A stretch of 23,565 nt of DNA from Collinsella sp. (GTDB lineage: Bacteria > Actinomycetota > Coriobacteriia > Coriobacteriales > Coriobacteriaceae), in contig JAUMMZ010000012.1 of NCBI GenBank assembly GCA_031296755.1, positions 1-23,565 of the forward strand. Reading direction: 5' to 3'. Below, piece after piece: positions 7,547 through 15,202 of this stretch. Each line of letters starts with the position of its first letter. Position 1 is the first letter of the stretch. Below the pieces are notes generated by a model. It had not been told where the DNA came from, made no database searches, and saw only the letters and a program-made list of their open reading frames with translations. Made by a program: the position numbers and the translations under genes.

Positions 7547-8311
7547 GTGATTAAGGCGGAGCGACAGGATAAGGTTCGTCAGCTGCTCGAGGAACAGGGC
7601 ACGGTCTCGGTCAAGGAGATCTCGGACGCACTGGGCGTCTCGGATATGACGATCCGCCGCGATCTTGAGGAGCTTGCGAGCCTAGGTGAGATTGAGCGCG
7701 TGCACGGTGGAGCCCGAAGCGCGCAGGGCCGTCCACATGCTATGTTGCGCCACGAGTATTCGCACAGCGAAAAGCGTACCAAGCATGCCGAGGAAAAGCT
7801 GCAGATCGCGCGCCGCGCCGTTGAGCTCATCGAGGAGGGCTCGACCATCTTTTTGGGTACGGGCACCACGGTTGAGCAGATGGCCTCGATGCTGCCGGCG
7901 TTTCGCCTGCGCATCGTGACCAATTCGCTTTCGGTGTTTAACTTGCTTGAGGCGCGCGAAGACTGCGACCTGTGCCTCGTGGGCGGTATGTACCGTCGCC
8001 GCACCGCCGCTTTTGTGGGGCCAACGGCCGAGGATACTCTGCGTGCGTTGGGTATCGATGCGGCGTTTATCGGCGCCAACGGTATTCTGGATGGTGACGT
8101 GTCTACGTCCAATATGGATGAGGGCCGTATCCAGCAGCTCGCCCTTAGTAAGGCCGACTCGCGCTATCTGATCGCCGACTCCAGCAAGATCGGCAAGCGC
8201 GACTTCTACACCTTCTGCCGCCTGGACAATTTGGACGCCGTGGTGTGCGAGCCGGGTATTACCGCCGAGGACCGCACTGCCATCGAGGAGCACACGCGGG
8301 CCATCTGTTAG
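7547..8311 (+). CDS. DeoR-family transcriptional regulator
   Basis: A DeoR/GlpR-type repressor of 254 residues. The N-terminal helix-turn-helix reads VKEISDALGVSDMTIRRDLEELASLGEIERVHGGAR, the family hallmark. The C-terminal sugar-phosphate-binding domain shows FLGTGTTVEQMA, IVTNSLSVFNLL, LVGGMYRRRTAAFVGP and ADSSKIGKRDFYTF, all typical. GTG 7547 is preferred because GAGGA (7536-7540) lies 6 nt upstream and DeoR proteins usually begin at this point; ATG 7526 adds seven residues with a poor ribosome site. It is divergent from galM. Family members sense phosphorylated sugars; LacR, the repressor of lac-PTS genes in Gram-positives, belongs here, so galactose-6-phosphate or tagatose-6-phosphate control is plausible but unproven. 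Confidence 0.88.
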   Translation: MIKAERQDKVRQLLEEQGTVSVKEISDALGVSDMTIRRDLEELASLGEIERVHGGARSAQGRPHAMLRHEYSHSEKRTKHAEEKLQIARRAVELIEEGSTIFLGTGTTVEQMASMLPAFRLRIVTNSLSVFNLLEAREDCDLCLVGGMYRRRTAAFVGPTAEDTLRALGIDAAFIGANGILDGDVSTSNMDEGRIQQLALSKADSRYLIADSSKIGKRDFYTFCRLDNLDAVVCEPGITAEDRTAIEEHTRAIC

Positions 8312-9568
8312 CTAACGCTGCAGGAGATACTTCTGCCCCCTGCCGGTGCCTTCAACTGTCGCCAGGCCTGTCTCAACGAGTTTTTTCAGGATGCGAAGCA
8401 GCTTCGAGCGGCTAAAGGTAACTTTGGCCGCAAGTTCGCTTGTCGATTGGGGATGCACTCCACTCAGCAGTTCAAATACGGTAAGCTCATCGCCTTCGAG
8501 CCCGGGGTTATCCATGAGTAGGGGAAGTGTGACCACAATGGCGTTATCCGAAACTTGAAACCGGGGTTTTTTGACGCTGTCCTTATAGGTATCGCGAATT
8601 CGCATGATGCCCGTCCCAAAGGCTTCGATAAGACCCAAGCGCAAAAAGACTTCGGCAAGAATACGATTGCGTCTAACGGATAGCATGTCGGACAGGTATT
8701 CATCGACGGTCATGCTTGCCGGCAAGCCGCCGGGTGAAGCGACTTCCACGCGGTCGTCGAACATCGAGATGCGGATGTGTGCGGGCGCATCCCAAGTTCT
8801 ATGAACGACTGCATTGGTAATGGCCTCGCGGAATGCTTCGAGCGGAATGAGCTCCTTGCGGATCCGCTCCATCCCCTTGATCTCTTCGTAACAGTACTGA
8901 GTTTCGAAAAGCTCAAGGGCTCCGTCAATTTCCGCTAGAACGGATGCATGCTCAAGAGTTTTGCGCTGTTTAATGAGGTTGATAGTTTCACCAAACACTG
9001 CGATGTCGATACCCGGGAAGCCATTCTCGTCCGCAAGCAGCTCTGCCGCGTTATTGTAGGTTCCGGTTTCATCGAGAAGGCCGAGGGTTTTGAGGGTATC
9101 AGTTGTGAACGACTGAAGCGAAAGCCTGGCTGTTAGGCGATTCTCTAAAACGGTGAAAGATAGATCTTGTTTGTTTGCCGGGAGCTGCTCAAAGGAGAGG
9201 TTTTGACCCTCGAGCACAAGGCGCGAAAGGCCCAGGGTGTCAACTGGTATGGTCGCGGTGTCATTGCGTTTGTACGCCTTCGAGCGGTATAGGTAGGGTT
9301 TCGATCTACCAGGAAAGACCGTAAGCTCTACGGTTGCATCGGGCTCGTTGATTTTTAGGGAGTAATCGGGCTGGGGAATGATCGAATCGTTGATCTTGTT
9401 TTCGATATCCAGGCAGGTCTGCTTGGGATCATCGAGGCCAACGATTTCCCCGTCGTCATCGATTCCAAATAGGACACGCCCACCAGTGCTATTTGCATAA
9501 GCGGAGACGGTTTTAAGGAACGAATTGGTGACGCTTTCCTTGAACTCAAGATCTTTGGTCTCTTGCAT
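8312..9568 (-). CDS. AlbA_2 domain protein with ATPase-like and winged-helix regions
   Basis: A 418-residue protein of the COG2865 type, often labelled ATP-binding or RecG-like transcriptional regulator. The N-terminal AlbA_2 (Schlafen-type) domain spans about 1-115, with LEFKESVTNSFLKTVSAYANSTGG and VLFGIDDDGEIVGL. A GHKL/HATPase_c_4-like segment has REAITNAVVHR (247-257) and FDDRVEVASPGGLP (270-283). The last 60 residues look like a winged helix (STSELAAKVTFSRSKLLRILKKLVETGLATVEG). GGAGAG precedes the ATG on the minus strand. The stop abuts the DeoR stop with no gap. Codon and base use look more AT-rich than the neighbours, hinting at transfer. The promoter lies within many TGACACG repeats, so autoregulation is likely. 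The target is unknown; family members include regulators and defence-linked proteins. Confidence 0.82.
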   Translation of the reverse strand: MQETKDLEFKESVTNSFLKTVSAYANSTGGRVLFGIDDDGEIVGLDDPKQTCLDIENKINDSIIPQPDYSLKINEPDATVELTVFPGRSKPYLYRSKAYKRNDTATIPVDTLGLSRLVLEGQNLSFEQLPANKQDLSFTVLENRLTARLSLQSFTTDTLKTLGLLDETGTYNNAAELLADENGFPGIDIAVFGETINLIKQRKTLEHASVLAEIDGALELFETQYCYEEIKGMERIRKELIPLEAFREAITNAVVHRTWDAPAHIRISMFDDRVEVASPGGLPASMTVDEYLSDMLSVRRNRILAEVFLRLGLIEAFGTGIMRIRDTYKDSVKKPRFQVSDNAIVVTLPLLMDNPGLEGDELTVFELLSGVHPQSTSELAAKVTFSRSKLLRILKKLVETGLATVEGTGRGQKYLLQR

Positions 9569-9593
9569 CGTATCTCTCCATTTCGTTTTAACT

Positions 9594-9703
9594 TGACACG
9601 AAAAATGACACGTAAAACTTTACACGTCATTTTACGCGTCAAAATTATGACACGAAAAAAATTGCGTGTCATTTTACGTGTCAAAGTGACGTGAAATGAC
9701 ACG
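9594..9703. promoter_or_regulatory. Operator cluster: at least seven TGACACG/CGTGTCA-type sites
   Basis: TGACACG or its complement occurs at 9594-9600, 9606-9612, 9648-9654, 9665-9671, 9677-9683 and 9697-9703. Close variants occur at 9635-9641 (CGCGTCA) and 9687-9693 (TGACGTG), with a further half at 9624-9629. Neighbouring sites on the same strand are spaced 10-12 bp start to start in several places, and a longer unit (GTCATTTTACGYGTCAAA) appears twice. The cluster covers the -35 and -10 of the AlbA_2 gene and its leader. The likely ligand is the winged-helix or AlbA_2 protein itself; this is inference. Confidence 0.75.
9644..9672 (-). promoter_or_regulatory. Promoter of the AlbA_2 gene within the operator cluster
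   Basis: On the minus strand ATGACA (9667-9672) and CATAAT (9644-9649) are separated by exactly 17 nt. Both hexamers overlap repeat units, so a bound protein would block polymerase. The start codon is about 75 bp downstream. Confidence 0.55.
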
Positions 9704-9790
9704 CAAGCGCGAATGCATTGGCATTCTGAAAAAACGGAGTTTGTAAGCCTGGGGCTTGATTGGGCTAACGCATGGAATTAACCGTATTTT

Positions 9791-9843
9791 CGAACACGCT
9801 TTCGGTATCATTTCGGCATTAAAGGATACCGAAAGTGTGTTCG
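9791..9843. repeat. Inverted repeat with 19-bp arms and no adjacent gene
   Basis: CGAACACGCTTTCGGTATC (9791-9809) and its inverted copy at 9825-9843 differ at one position and flank a 15-bp centre. A further GATACCG lies at 9845-9851, and AAGGAAAGAGGAG, which looks like a ribosome site, follows near 9860, but no coding frame starts there. The remaining bases between 9705 and 9916 show nothing else. It may be an operator left from a lost gene. Confidence 0.6.
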
Positions 9844-9916
9844 TGATACCGATAATAATAAGGAAAGAGGAGCGCTTCGTAGCTGCCTGGAAAGTGAGGA
9901 TTTGACCATCTGGTTG

Positions 9917-9971
9917 TCTCGATCTGTAACAACTAGGCGGTCAAATGCTCGTCAGATGTTACAGATCGAGA
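9917..9971. repeat. 55-bp palindromic element, cluster I copy 1
   Basis: Arms TCTCGATCTGTAACA (9917-9931) and its perfect complement (9957-9971) flank a 25-bp centre. This is the only copy of cluster I with fully perfect arms. Confidence 0.9.
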
Positions 9972-9996
9972 TTTTCTGCCTGGCCGATTCCGTCTG

Positions 9997-10051
9997 TCTC
10001 AATCTGTAACAACTGGGACCGAAAAGCTCGGCTAGATGTTACAGATTTAGA
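9997..10051. repeat. 55-bp palindromic element, cluster I copy 2
   Basis: It begins exactly 80 bp after copy 1. The arms are TCTCAATCTGTAACA and TGTTACAGATTTAGA, with one mismatch at arm position 4. Within the centre CCGA and TCGG can extend the pairing. Confidence 0.9.
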
Positions 10052-10076
10052 TCTTTCGGTCTGGGCGTCCTGTTTG

Positions 10077-10131
10077 TCTTGATCTGTAACAGTTAGGACC
10101 GAAAACCGCTGTTAGATGTTACAGATCGAGA
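10077..10131. repeat. 55-bp palindromic element, cluster I copy 3
   Basis: It begins exactly 80 bp after copy 2. The arms TCTTGATCTGTAACA and TGTTACAGATCGAGA have one G-T pair at position 4. It ends 23 bp before the A-run side of the lacG1 terminator. Confidence 0.9.
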
Positions 10132-10153
10132 TAAACGAGCCACTCCGGCCGCA

Positions 10154-10204
10154 CCAAAAACAAAAAGGCCGCATGCGAACCCGCGGAGGGATTCGCATGC
10201 GGCC
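10154..10204 (-). terminator. Terminator of the lacE1-lacG1 operon
   Basis: A perfect 13-bp stem (10167-10179 with 10192-10204, containing GGCCGCATGCGAA) is followed on the minus strand by TTTTTGTTTTT. It lies 22 bp after the lacG1 stop. Confidence 0.92.
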
Positions 10205-10226
10205 GACAGGGGGTATGCGGCAAAAG

Positions 10227-11648
10227 TTAGGCCATAAGCAGGCCGGTCTCCGCGACGTTCTTGTACCAGTACGCGCTTGCCTTGGGATAGCGCTTCTGGG
10301 TCTCGAAGTCGATGTAGAACAGGCCATAGCGCTTGTTGTAGCCGTTGGTCCAGGAGAACTGGTCCTGCAGCGACCACACAAAGTAGCCGTCGACGTTCAC
10401 GCCGCCATCGATTGCCTTGAGGATCCACGCGAGATGCTGACGCATGTAGTCGATGCGAGGGGCGTCGTCGATGAAGCCGTCCTCGAAGTCGTCCTTATAG
10501 CCCATGCCGTTCTCGGTGATGTAGATCTTCTTGTAGTTGGGGTAATCGTTCTTAATGCGGAGCAGCAGGTCGTAGAGGCCCTCGGGATAGATGATCCAGT
10601 CCCAATCGGTGGTGGGTACGCCTTCGCGCACGCATGACTCGCCCACGCCCTTGAGGAACCAGCGCGAGGAGCCCTTGTCGCCGGTGCCATTGTGGTTGAT
10701 GTCGTTTTCGCCCTCGGCCGCACGCAGGAACTGGCACTTATAGGTGTTGACGCCCAGGCAATCGTTGTAGGGGAGCGCGGCGGTCAGCGCGGCGATGTCC
10801 TCGTCGCGGACGTCGAGCTCGCCGCCGGCGATATGGGCCAGCTTGGTCGCAGCCTCCATGGTGTCGGCTGCATAGTGGCCGCGGAAGGTGGCGTCGAGTA
10901 CCCAGCGGTTGTTGATGACGTCGGCCATGCGAGCTGCCTCGCAGTCGGCGGCGTTGTTGGGGTCGAGGGGATACTTGGGCTCCAGGTTCTGGACAATGCC
11001 GATCTCGCCCTCAAAGCCGCCCTCATGGAAGGCAACGACAGCCTTGGCGTGGGCCACCATCATGTTGTGCATGAGCTGGAAGGCCTTGTCCAGGCGATAC
11101 TTCTCGCCGTGCGGCCAGTTGCCGACGATAAAGCTGCCCTCGGCGGTCGCGGGAATCTCGTTAAAGGTAAACCAGTGCTTGACCTCGGTGAACTCGGCAA
11201 AGCAGAACTTGGCGTACTCGACAAAGGCGTCGATCGTCGTGCGCGTCAGGAAGCCCTCGCCGCCGTTCTGGTAAAAGGCCTCGGGCGTATCGAAGTGATC
11301 GAGCGTGACATAGGGGATAACGCCAGCTTTATTGCAGGTGGCAAAGAGCTCGTGATAGAAGGCAACACCCTCGGGGTTGATCTCGCCAGTGCCGTTGGGG
11401 AAGATACGGCTCCAAGCGATGGAGACGCGGATACCGTTGATGCCGAAGCGCTGGCACAGGTCGATATCGACCGGGTACTTGTTGTAGAAATCGCTTGCGG
11501 GATCGGGGGAGAAGCGACCCTGGGCTGCCAGGAAATCGTCCCAGGGCACTTTGCCCTTGCCGTGCGTACGGGTCTCGCCCTCAACCTGGTAAGCAGCGGT
11601 GGCGCCGCCAAACACAAAGCCGTCGGGGAACTGCATGGGGTTGGTCAT
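10227..11648 (-). CDS. lacG: 6-phospho-beta-galactosidase, cassette 1 (GH1, LacG type)
   Basis: A 473-residue cytoplasmic GH1 enzyme that splits a PTS-delivered 6-phospho-beta-galactoside into galactose-6-phosphate and the aglycone. The acid/base is Glu164 in WFTFNEI and the nucleophile is Glu379 in ITENG. The phosphate-binding loop SWTNGYNKRYG has Ser432, Trp433, Lys439 and Tyr441, the pattern of LacG; the Trp favours galacto- over gluco-substrates. Total length matches LacG of lactic acid bacteria and staphylococci. TLDHFDTP replaces the more usual LHHFDTP, so the first His is Asp, a small oddity near the active site. The start at 11648 has AAAGGA 6 nt upstream on the minus strand. It is the second gene of the operon, 76 bp after lacE1. 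The natural disaccharide may not be lactose. Confidence 0.9.
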   Translation of the reverse strand: MTNPMQFPDGFVFGGATAAYQVEGETRTHGKGKVPWDDFLAAQGRFSPDPASDFYNKYPVDIDLCQRFGINGIRVSIAWSRIFPNGTGEINPEGVAFYHELFATCNKAGVIPYVTLDHFDTPEAFYQNGGEGFLTRTTIDAFVEYAKFCFAEFTEVKHWFTFNEIPATAEGSFIVGNWPHGEKYRLDKAFQLMHNMMVAHAKAVVAFHEGGFEGEIGIVQNLEPKYPLDPNNAADCEAARMADVINNRWVLDATFRGHYAADTMEAATKLAHIAGGELDVRDEDIAALTAALPYNDCLGVNTYKCQFLRAAEGENDINHNGTGDKGSSRWFLKGVGESCVREGVPTTDWDWIIYPEGLYDLLLRIKNDYPNYKKIYITENGMGYKDDFEDGFIDDAPRIDYMRQHLAWILKAIDGGVNVDGYFVWSLQDQFSWTNGYNKRYGLFYIDFETQKRYPKASAYWYKNVAETGLLMA

Positions 11649-11682
11649 GAGTCGTCCTTTCTGTGGGATTCGAATAGGGAGA

Positions 11683-11709
11683 GGTGCCCGAACTGGGGAT
11701 CCGGGCACC
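11683..11709 (-). promoter_or_regulatory. Stem-loop between lacE1 and lacG1
   Basis: GGTGCCCG (11683-11690) pairs with CGGGCACC (11702-11709) around an 11-nt loop. No T run follows on the minus strand, so it is unlikely to be a normal terminator. It may stabilise or mark a processing point in the mRNA. Confidence 0.65.
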
Positions 11710-11724
11710 AATAGAGGGAGGAAA

Positions 11725-13503
11725 CTAGTCGAGGTTCTCGCGGAGCCACTTAATGGCGCCGGCGGGGTCGCGAGTAAGGTCGATATATTCCTTACCGCGC
11801 GGGGCGAGCAGCTTAATGCCCAGGCGATCGGTGTCGGCCTTCATGTCGTTGTAGTAGCTACGAACCTGCGGGGCAAGCACGATAACGTCGTACTGATCCA
11901 TGATGGCAGTGTGCTGGCCATAGGCGCCTGCGGAGGAAGCGATGTTCTCTCCGGTCTGCGCAGCACCTTCCTTGATGGCGTTGGCAAGCATGGCAGAGGT
12001 GCCGGCGCCGGCGCACAGAACGAGGACCTTCAGGCCATCGACATCCTTCTTGGCGGATGCATCGGCAGCGGGCTCGGGCTGATCGGCGACAGGCTTGCTG
12101 TCGGTGGCAGCGGCGGTCGGCTCGACGACAGCGGTGGTCTGCTCGACAGCGGGCGCAGAGGTGCTGGCAGCGATGGTGGCAGCACCATCGGACTCAAGAC
12201 CCAGCTCGGCGGCGCGTTCGGCCTCCTGGTCGCAGAGCAGCTTATCGTATGCCTTCAAGAACGGCAGGTAGATGATGGCGTCCAGCAATATGATGATTGC
12301 GACAAATACCAGGGCAATAAGCTGAAAGTTCGTGGTGATGAAAATGCCGATGGGGGCGGGGGTGGCCCAAGGCACCACGAAGGAGAAGCCATTCATGCCC
12401 ACGTTATCGATAAAGAACTTGGCAACACTCACGTTGACGCAGCCGGCGGCAACAAAGGGGATGAGCATGTAGGGGTTAAGGATCATCGGCGCGCCAAAGA
12501 GCAGCGGTTCGTTGACGGCGAAGGCAACAGGAACAATCGAGGCCTTACCGACGGCTTTGAGCTGCTTGGACTTCATAAAGAGAATCAGCAGAAGCGGCAC
12601 GATGAACGTGGCGCCGGTGCCGCCGAATTCACCCACGAGCGACATGTTAAAGGTGAGGGAGTGGGCGGGGTGGCCGCCTGCCAGCAGAACCTGCAGGTTT
12701 TCGGCCTGGTTGGCAAGACGGATGGGGTCGATGCCCGGCTGGACGATCGAGGGGCCGTGGACGCCGATGAACCAGAAGAACGCGGTGGCTGCCTGGATAA
12801 GGATAAGGCCAGGATAGGTTTCTGCAGCGGTAAAGAGCGGGGAGAGCAGTTTGATAAGGAGCTCGGAGAACGGAACGCCCATGAGGTTACGCACGACGAC
12901 ATCGATGATGCCGCAGATGATGACGGCGCCGCCAAAGGGGATGATGTCGCGGAAGTTCTGAGCGATGGCGCCCGGGACCTCCTTGGGCAGCTTAATGGTC
13001 AGATCGCGCGAGACGCAGAATTTGTAGACCCAAACGGTAATGAACGCGGCGATATAGGCGGAGAACAGACCGCGCGTGCCCATGCTGGTGCAATCGAAGA
13101 CCGAAAGCTCGGAGCCGTTGAACTTGGTGGTGAACTGCGTAACAGCGAGCAGCAGCATGCTGCACTGGGCGGCAACCATAGTGGAGCCGCCGTTGAGCAC
13201 CTTGCCGGCGGGCATGCGACGGTTCATGGACGCCGTGAAGTTCTTGGCAGTGGTGCCGGCAACCATGATGCCCATGACGCCCATGGTGAAGTTGTACAGC
13301 TTGTTGCACCAGTCGATGAGCGGCTGGGGCAGCGTGATGCCAACTACGCCGGGAAGGGTGGCGATCAGCAGAAAGATCGAAGAGGTGAGGACGATGGGCA
13401 TGCACCCAAGGAATCCGTCCTTGATGGCCTGGAGGTAGATGTTCCTCGAGATCTTCTCGAAGAACGGTTGATGCTTTTCGAGCATCTTTACGATGGCGTC
13501 CAT
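11725..13503 (-). CDS. PTS EIICB, lactose family, cassette 1 (LacE type)
   Basis: A 592-residue membrane permease with an N-terminal EIIC domain (about 1-430) and a C-terminal EIIB domain (about 490-592), joined by an Ala/Glu/Pro-rich linker. EIIC shows many hydrophobic helices, the GVHGPSIVQP motif, GGTGATF and the family's VNEPLLFG. EIIB carries the phosphocysteine Cys497 in VLVLCAGAGTSAML. It takes phosphate from EIIA-Lac and passes it to the incoming sugar. No EIIA gene lies in the window. AAGGAG precedes the ATG by 5 nt. It is the first gene of its operon and is divergent from lacI1. It resembles the cassette 2 transporter more than that of cassette 3, so the substrate may be a beta-galactoside other than lactose, or cellobiose-like. 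Confidence 0.9.
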   Translation of the reverse strand: MDAIVKMLEKHQPFFEKISRNIYLQAIKDGFLGCMPIVLTSSIFLLIATLPGVVGITLPQPLIDWCNKLYNFTMGVMGIMVAGTTAKNFTASMNRRMPAGKVLNGGSTMVAAQCSMLLLAVTQFTTKFNGSELSVFDCTSMGTRGLFSAYIAAFITVWVYKFCVSRDLTIKLPKEVPGAIAQNFRDIIPFGGAVIICGIIDVVVRNLMGVPFSELLIKLLSPLFTAAETYPGLILIQAATAFFWFIGVHGPSIVQPGIDPIRLANQAENLQVLLAGGHPAHSLTFNMSLVGEFGGTGATFIVPLLLILFMKSKQLKAVGKASIVPVAFAVNEPLLFGAPMILNPYMLIPFVAAGCVNVSVAKFFIDNVGMNGFSFVVPWATPAPIGIFITTNFQLIALVFVAIIILLDAIIYLPFLKAYDKLLCDQEAERAAELGLESDGAATIAASTSAPAVEQTTAVVEPTAAATDSKPVADQPEPAADASAKKDVDGLKVLVLCAGAGTSAMLANAIKEGAAQTGENIASSAGAYGQHTAIMDQYDVIVLAPQVRSYYNDMKADTDRLGIKLLAPRGKEYIDLTRDPAGAIKWLRENLD

Positions 13504-13586
13504 AGAGCTCCTTTGCTACTTGATGCGCGATGCATGTGGATGGAACTGGTCGTCGATGGATGGCCAGGACTGCCCGGAAACCTTCC

Positions 13587-13615
13587 TGTTTAAGGAAGAC
13601 ATTGCGAAATGACAA
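13587..13615 (-). promoter_or_regulatory. Probable lacE1 promoter overlapping the operator
   Basis: On the minus strand TTGTCA (13610-13615) and TAAACA (13587-13592) are 17 nt apart. The -35 lies inside the palindromic operator, so repressor binding would exclude polymerase. Confidence 0.5.
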
Positions 13616-13628
13616 CGTTGTCATTTCG
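13605..13628. promoter_or_regulatory. LacI-type operator, 24-bp perfect palindrome
   Basis: The sequence is a perfect 24-bp palindrome whose core is ATGACAACGTTGTCAT (13609-13624), with a central CG as in LacI-family sites. A second half-site ATGACAACGT lies at 13632-13641, 23 bp further along, followed by a degenerate partner. Its place between lacE1 and lacI1 makes the LacI1 protein the likely ligand. Confidence 0.82.
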
Positions 13629-13680
13629 TTAATGACAACGTAAGACATTTTTGGAAGAGCAACAAGGATATACGGGTGAG

Positions 13681-13706
13681 CGGTCGATATTGTCCGGTAA
13701 ACGGTT
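13681..13706 (+). promoter_or_regulatory. Element shared by both lacI promoters, copy 1
   Basis: This 26-bp stretch, with core TGTCCGGTAAACGGTT (13691-13706), matches 18786-18811 upstream of lacI2 at 21 of 26 positions. A TTGATT (-35-like) follows in both. It contains CCG-N5-CGG. It may bind a common activator or be ancestral promoter sequence. Confidence 0.6.
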
Positions 13707-13728
13707 GATTTATCAGTCAGGCAGGTAG

Positions 13729-13736
13729 TGTATGCT
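13729..13736 (+). promoter_or_regulatory. Probable lacI1 promoter, -10 region
   Basis: TGTATGCT lies downstream of TTGATT (13705-13710) with a 20-nt spacer, which is long. About 43 bp remain before the GTG start. Confidence 0.4.
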
Positions 13737-13778
13737 AGAACGCAAAAAACAAGCGATGCAAAACCGACTGGAGAAGTA

Positions 13779-14789
13779 GTGGCAACGATGGACAAGAAAA
13801 ATGTCTCAATGAATGATGTGGCAGTTGCCGCGGGCGTTTCTCTCAAGACGGTGTCGCGTGTGATCAACGAGCCCGATAGCGTGCGAGAGTCGACACGCGA
13901 TAAGGTCCATTCCGCAATGGAAGCGCTCGGGTTTCGAACCAACTTTGCCGCGCGTTCGCTCAAGTTGGGCCGTTACGGGTGCATCGGCGTGGTGCTGTTC
14001 CACTTGTCGGGCGGTGCCGTGGACATGATTGACGGTATCGCAGATGCCGCCGAAGAACGCGGCTTTGCGCTCACGATGATCAAAAAGCGGGCGGGGGAGA
14101 AGATGACCCTTGCCGAAGCGGCGCGTAGGATGTCGCAGCTGCCTGTTGATGGCATGATCTTCAACCTGCGTCAGATGGTCGATGACTTTGATACTTTTGA
14201 GGCACCGAAAGACCTCAAGACGGTGATTATCACACCGATGGAACATCCTACCTGCTCCACCGTCAGTGACGACCAAGAGGGCGGCGCGCGCATGGCGTGC
14301 GAGTACTTCTTGAATCACGGGCACAAGAACGTGTACTTCGTCTCTGGTAAGAAAGAAGCGCTGTCGAGCCAGTGCCGTATGAAAGGTTGGCGAGCGGCAC
14401 TCGAGGCGCGTGGCATTGAGCCGCCCGAGCCTCTGCAAGGCGATTGGAATGCGGATAGTGGCTATGCTGCGGGCCTTGTGCTTGCCGATAAACCCGATTG
14501 CACGGCGGTCCTCGCGGCTAACGACTGCATGGCAAACGGCGTGATGATGGCTTTACGTGACAAAGGGCTCAGTGTGCCCGACGACGTGTCCGTGATCGGC
14601 TTCGACGATGAGCTCTACAAGACGATTCCCAACTCGATTCTGACGTCGGTGAAGTTTCGCCACCGCGAGCTGGGCGTCCGTGCGCTTAATGAGGTCGTCG
14701 CAGGTCTGGAAGCCCCGAGCTCCAGAAGCCGTACGCTCGTCTCGGGCGTGTTGGTCGAGCGTTCCAGCGTAAAGGATCTGCGGGCGTAG
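13779..14789 (+). CDS. LacI-family transcriptional regulator of cassette 1
   Basis: A 336-residue repressor. The N-terminal helix-turn-helix reads NDVAVAAGVSLKTVSRVIN (12-30), followed by the hinge region and a periplasmic-binding-protein-like effector domain from about residue 65 (GCIGVVLFHLSG ... VIGFDDELYKTIPNSILTSVKFRHRELG). Length and the final FDDE/T-V-K-F pattern are standard. GTG 13779 is preferred, with GGAG (13770-13773) 5 nt upstream; an ATG three codons later is the alternative. It is divergent from lacE1 across a 275-bp gap holding a 24-bp palindromic operator. The inducer is unknown; a phosphorylated or free galactoside is likely. Confidence 0.9.
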   Translation: MATMDKKNVSMNDVAVAAGVSLKTVSRVINEPDSVRESTRDKVHSAMEALGFRTNFAARSLKLGRYGCIGVVLFHLSGGAVDMIDGIADAAEERGFALTMIKKRAGEKMTLAEAARRMSQLPVDGMIFNLRQMVDDFDTFEAPKDLKTVIITPMEHPTCSTVSDDQEGGARMACEYFLNHGHKNVYFVSGKKEALSSQCRMKGWRAALEARGIEPPEPLQGDWNADSGYAAGLVLADKPDCTAVLAANDCMANGVMMALRDKGLSVPDDVSVIGFDDELYKTIPNSILTSVKFRHRELGVRALNEVVAGLEAPSSRSRTLVSGVLVERSSVKDLRA

Positions 14790-14807
14790 ACGTGCTCGGC
14801 CTGCTCG

Positions 14808-14862
14808 TCTAAATCTGTAACAGGTGGGACCCGAAAACTCGGCTAGATGTTACAGATTTAGA
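14808..14862. repeat. 55-bp palindromic element, cluster II copy 1
   Basis: It starts 18 bp after the lacI1 stop. The arms TCTAAATCTGTAACA and TGTTACAGATTTAGA pair perfectly, with A-T pairs where cluster I copy 1 has C-G and G-C. Confidence 0.9.
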
Positions 14863-14888
14863 CAATTCGGCCCGGCTTATTCCGTTTG

Positions 14889-14943
14889 TCTCGATCTGTA
14901 ACAGTTAGGAGTGAAATGACCAGCCAGGTGTTACAGATCTAGA
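14889..14943. repeat. 55-bp palindromic element, cluster II copy 2
   Basis: It begins 81 bp after copy 1. The arms TCTCGATCTGTAACA and TGTTACAGATCTAGA have one mismatch at position 4. The centre is the most divergent of the family. Confidence 0.9.
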
Positions 14944-14968
14944 TTGATTGGATTGACCCATCTGTTTG

Positions 14969-15023
14969 TCTCGATCTGTAACATCTAAGCGGTCAAAAGC
15001 GGTCTACATGTTACAGATTGAGA
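14969..15023. repeat. 55-bp palindromic element, cluster II copy 3
   Basis: It begins 80 bp after copy 2. The arms TCTCGATCTGTAACA and TGTTACAGATTGAGA have one G-T pair at position 5. GGTC occurs twice in the centre as a direct repeat. Confidence 0.9.
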
Positions 15024-15047
15024 TTTTTGGCTTGGCCTGTGCGTTCA

Positions 15048-15102
15048 CCTCGATCTGTAACAGCTGGGACCCAAAAACTCGGCTAGATGTTACAGATTAA
15101 GA
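15048..15102. repeat. 55-bp palindromic element, cluster II copy 4
   Basis: It begins 79 bp after copy 3. The arms CCTCGATCTGTAACA and TGTTACAGATTAAGA keep the inner 10 bp perfect, while the outer 5 bp are degraded. Confidence 0.88.
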
Positions 15103-15131
15103 TGAACAGGAGGACGGGTGCGGTCTAAACA

Positions 15132-15170
15132 AAATGGCCCGCGCATCACACATCGATGCACGGGCCATTT
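15132..15170 (-). terminator. Terminator of the lacG2-lacE2 operon, possibly bidirectional
   Basis: A 16-bp stem (15132-15147 with 15155-15170, one mismatch) has ATTTTG downstream on the minus strand and ATTTATTGT on the plus strand. It lies 32 bp after the lacE2 stop and could also end lacI1 transcripts. Confidence 0.8.
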
Positions 15171-15202
15171 ATTGTCTGCAAGCGGCAGGTGGTGTCAGCG
15201 TC

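Noticed and set aside
9917..10131. CRISPR array suspicion from regular 80-bp spacing
   Set aside because: The repeated units are long palindromes with variable centres, the spacers are partly alike rather than unique, there are only 2-4 units per cluster, and no cas gene is near.
14808..15102. Integron attC-like sites
   Set aside because: The elements do resemble imperfect palindromes, but no cassette genes lie between them, no integrase is present, and attC core sites are not seen.
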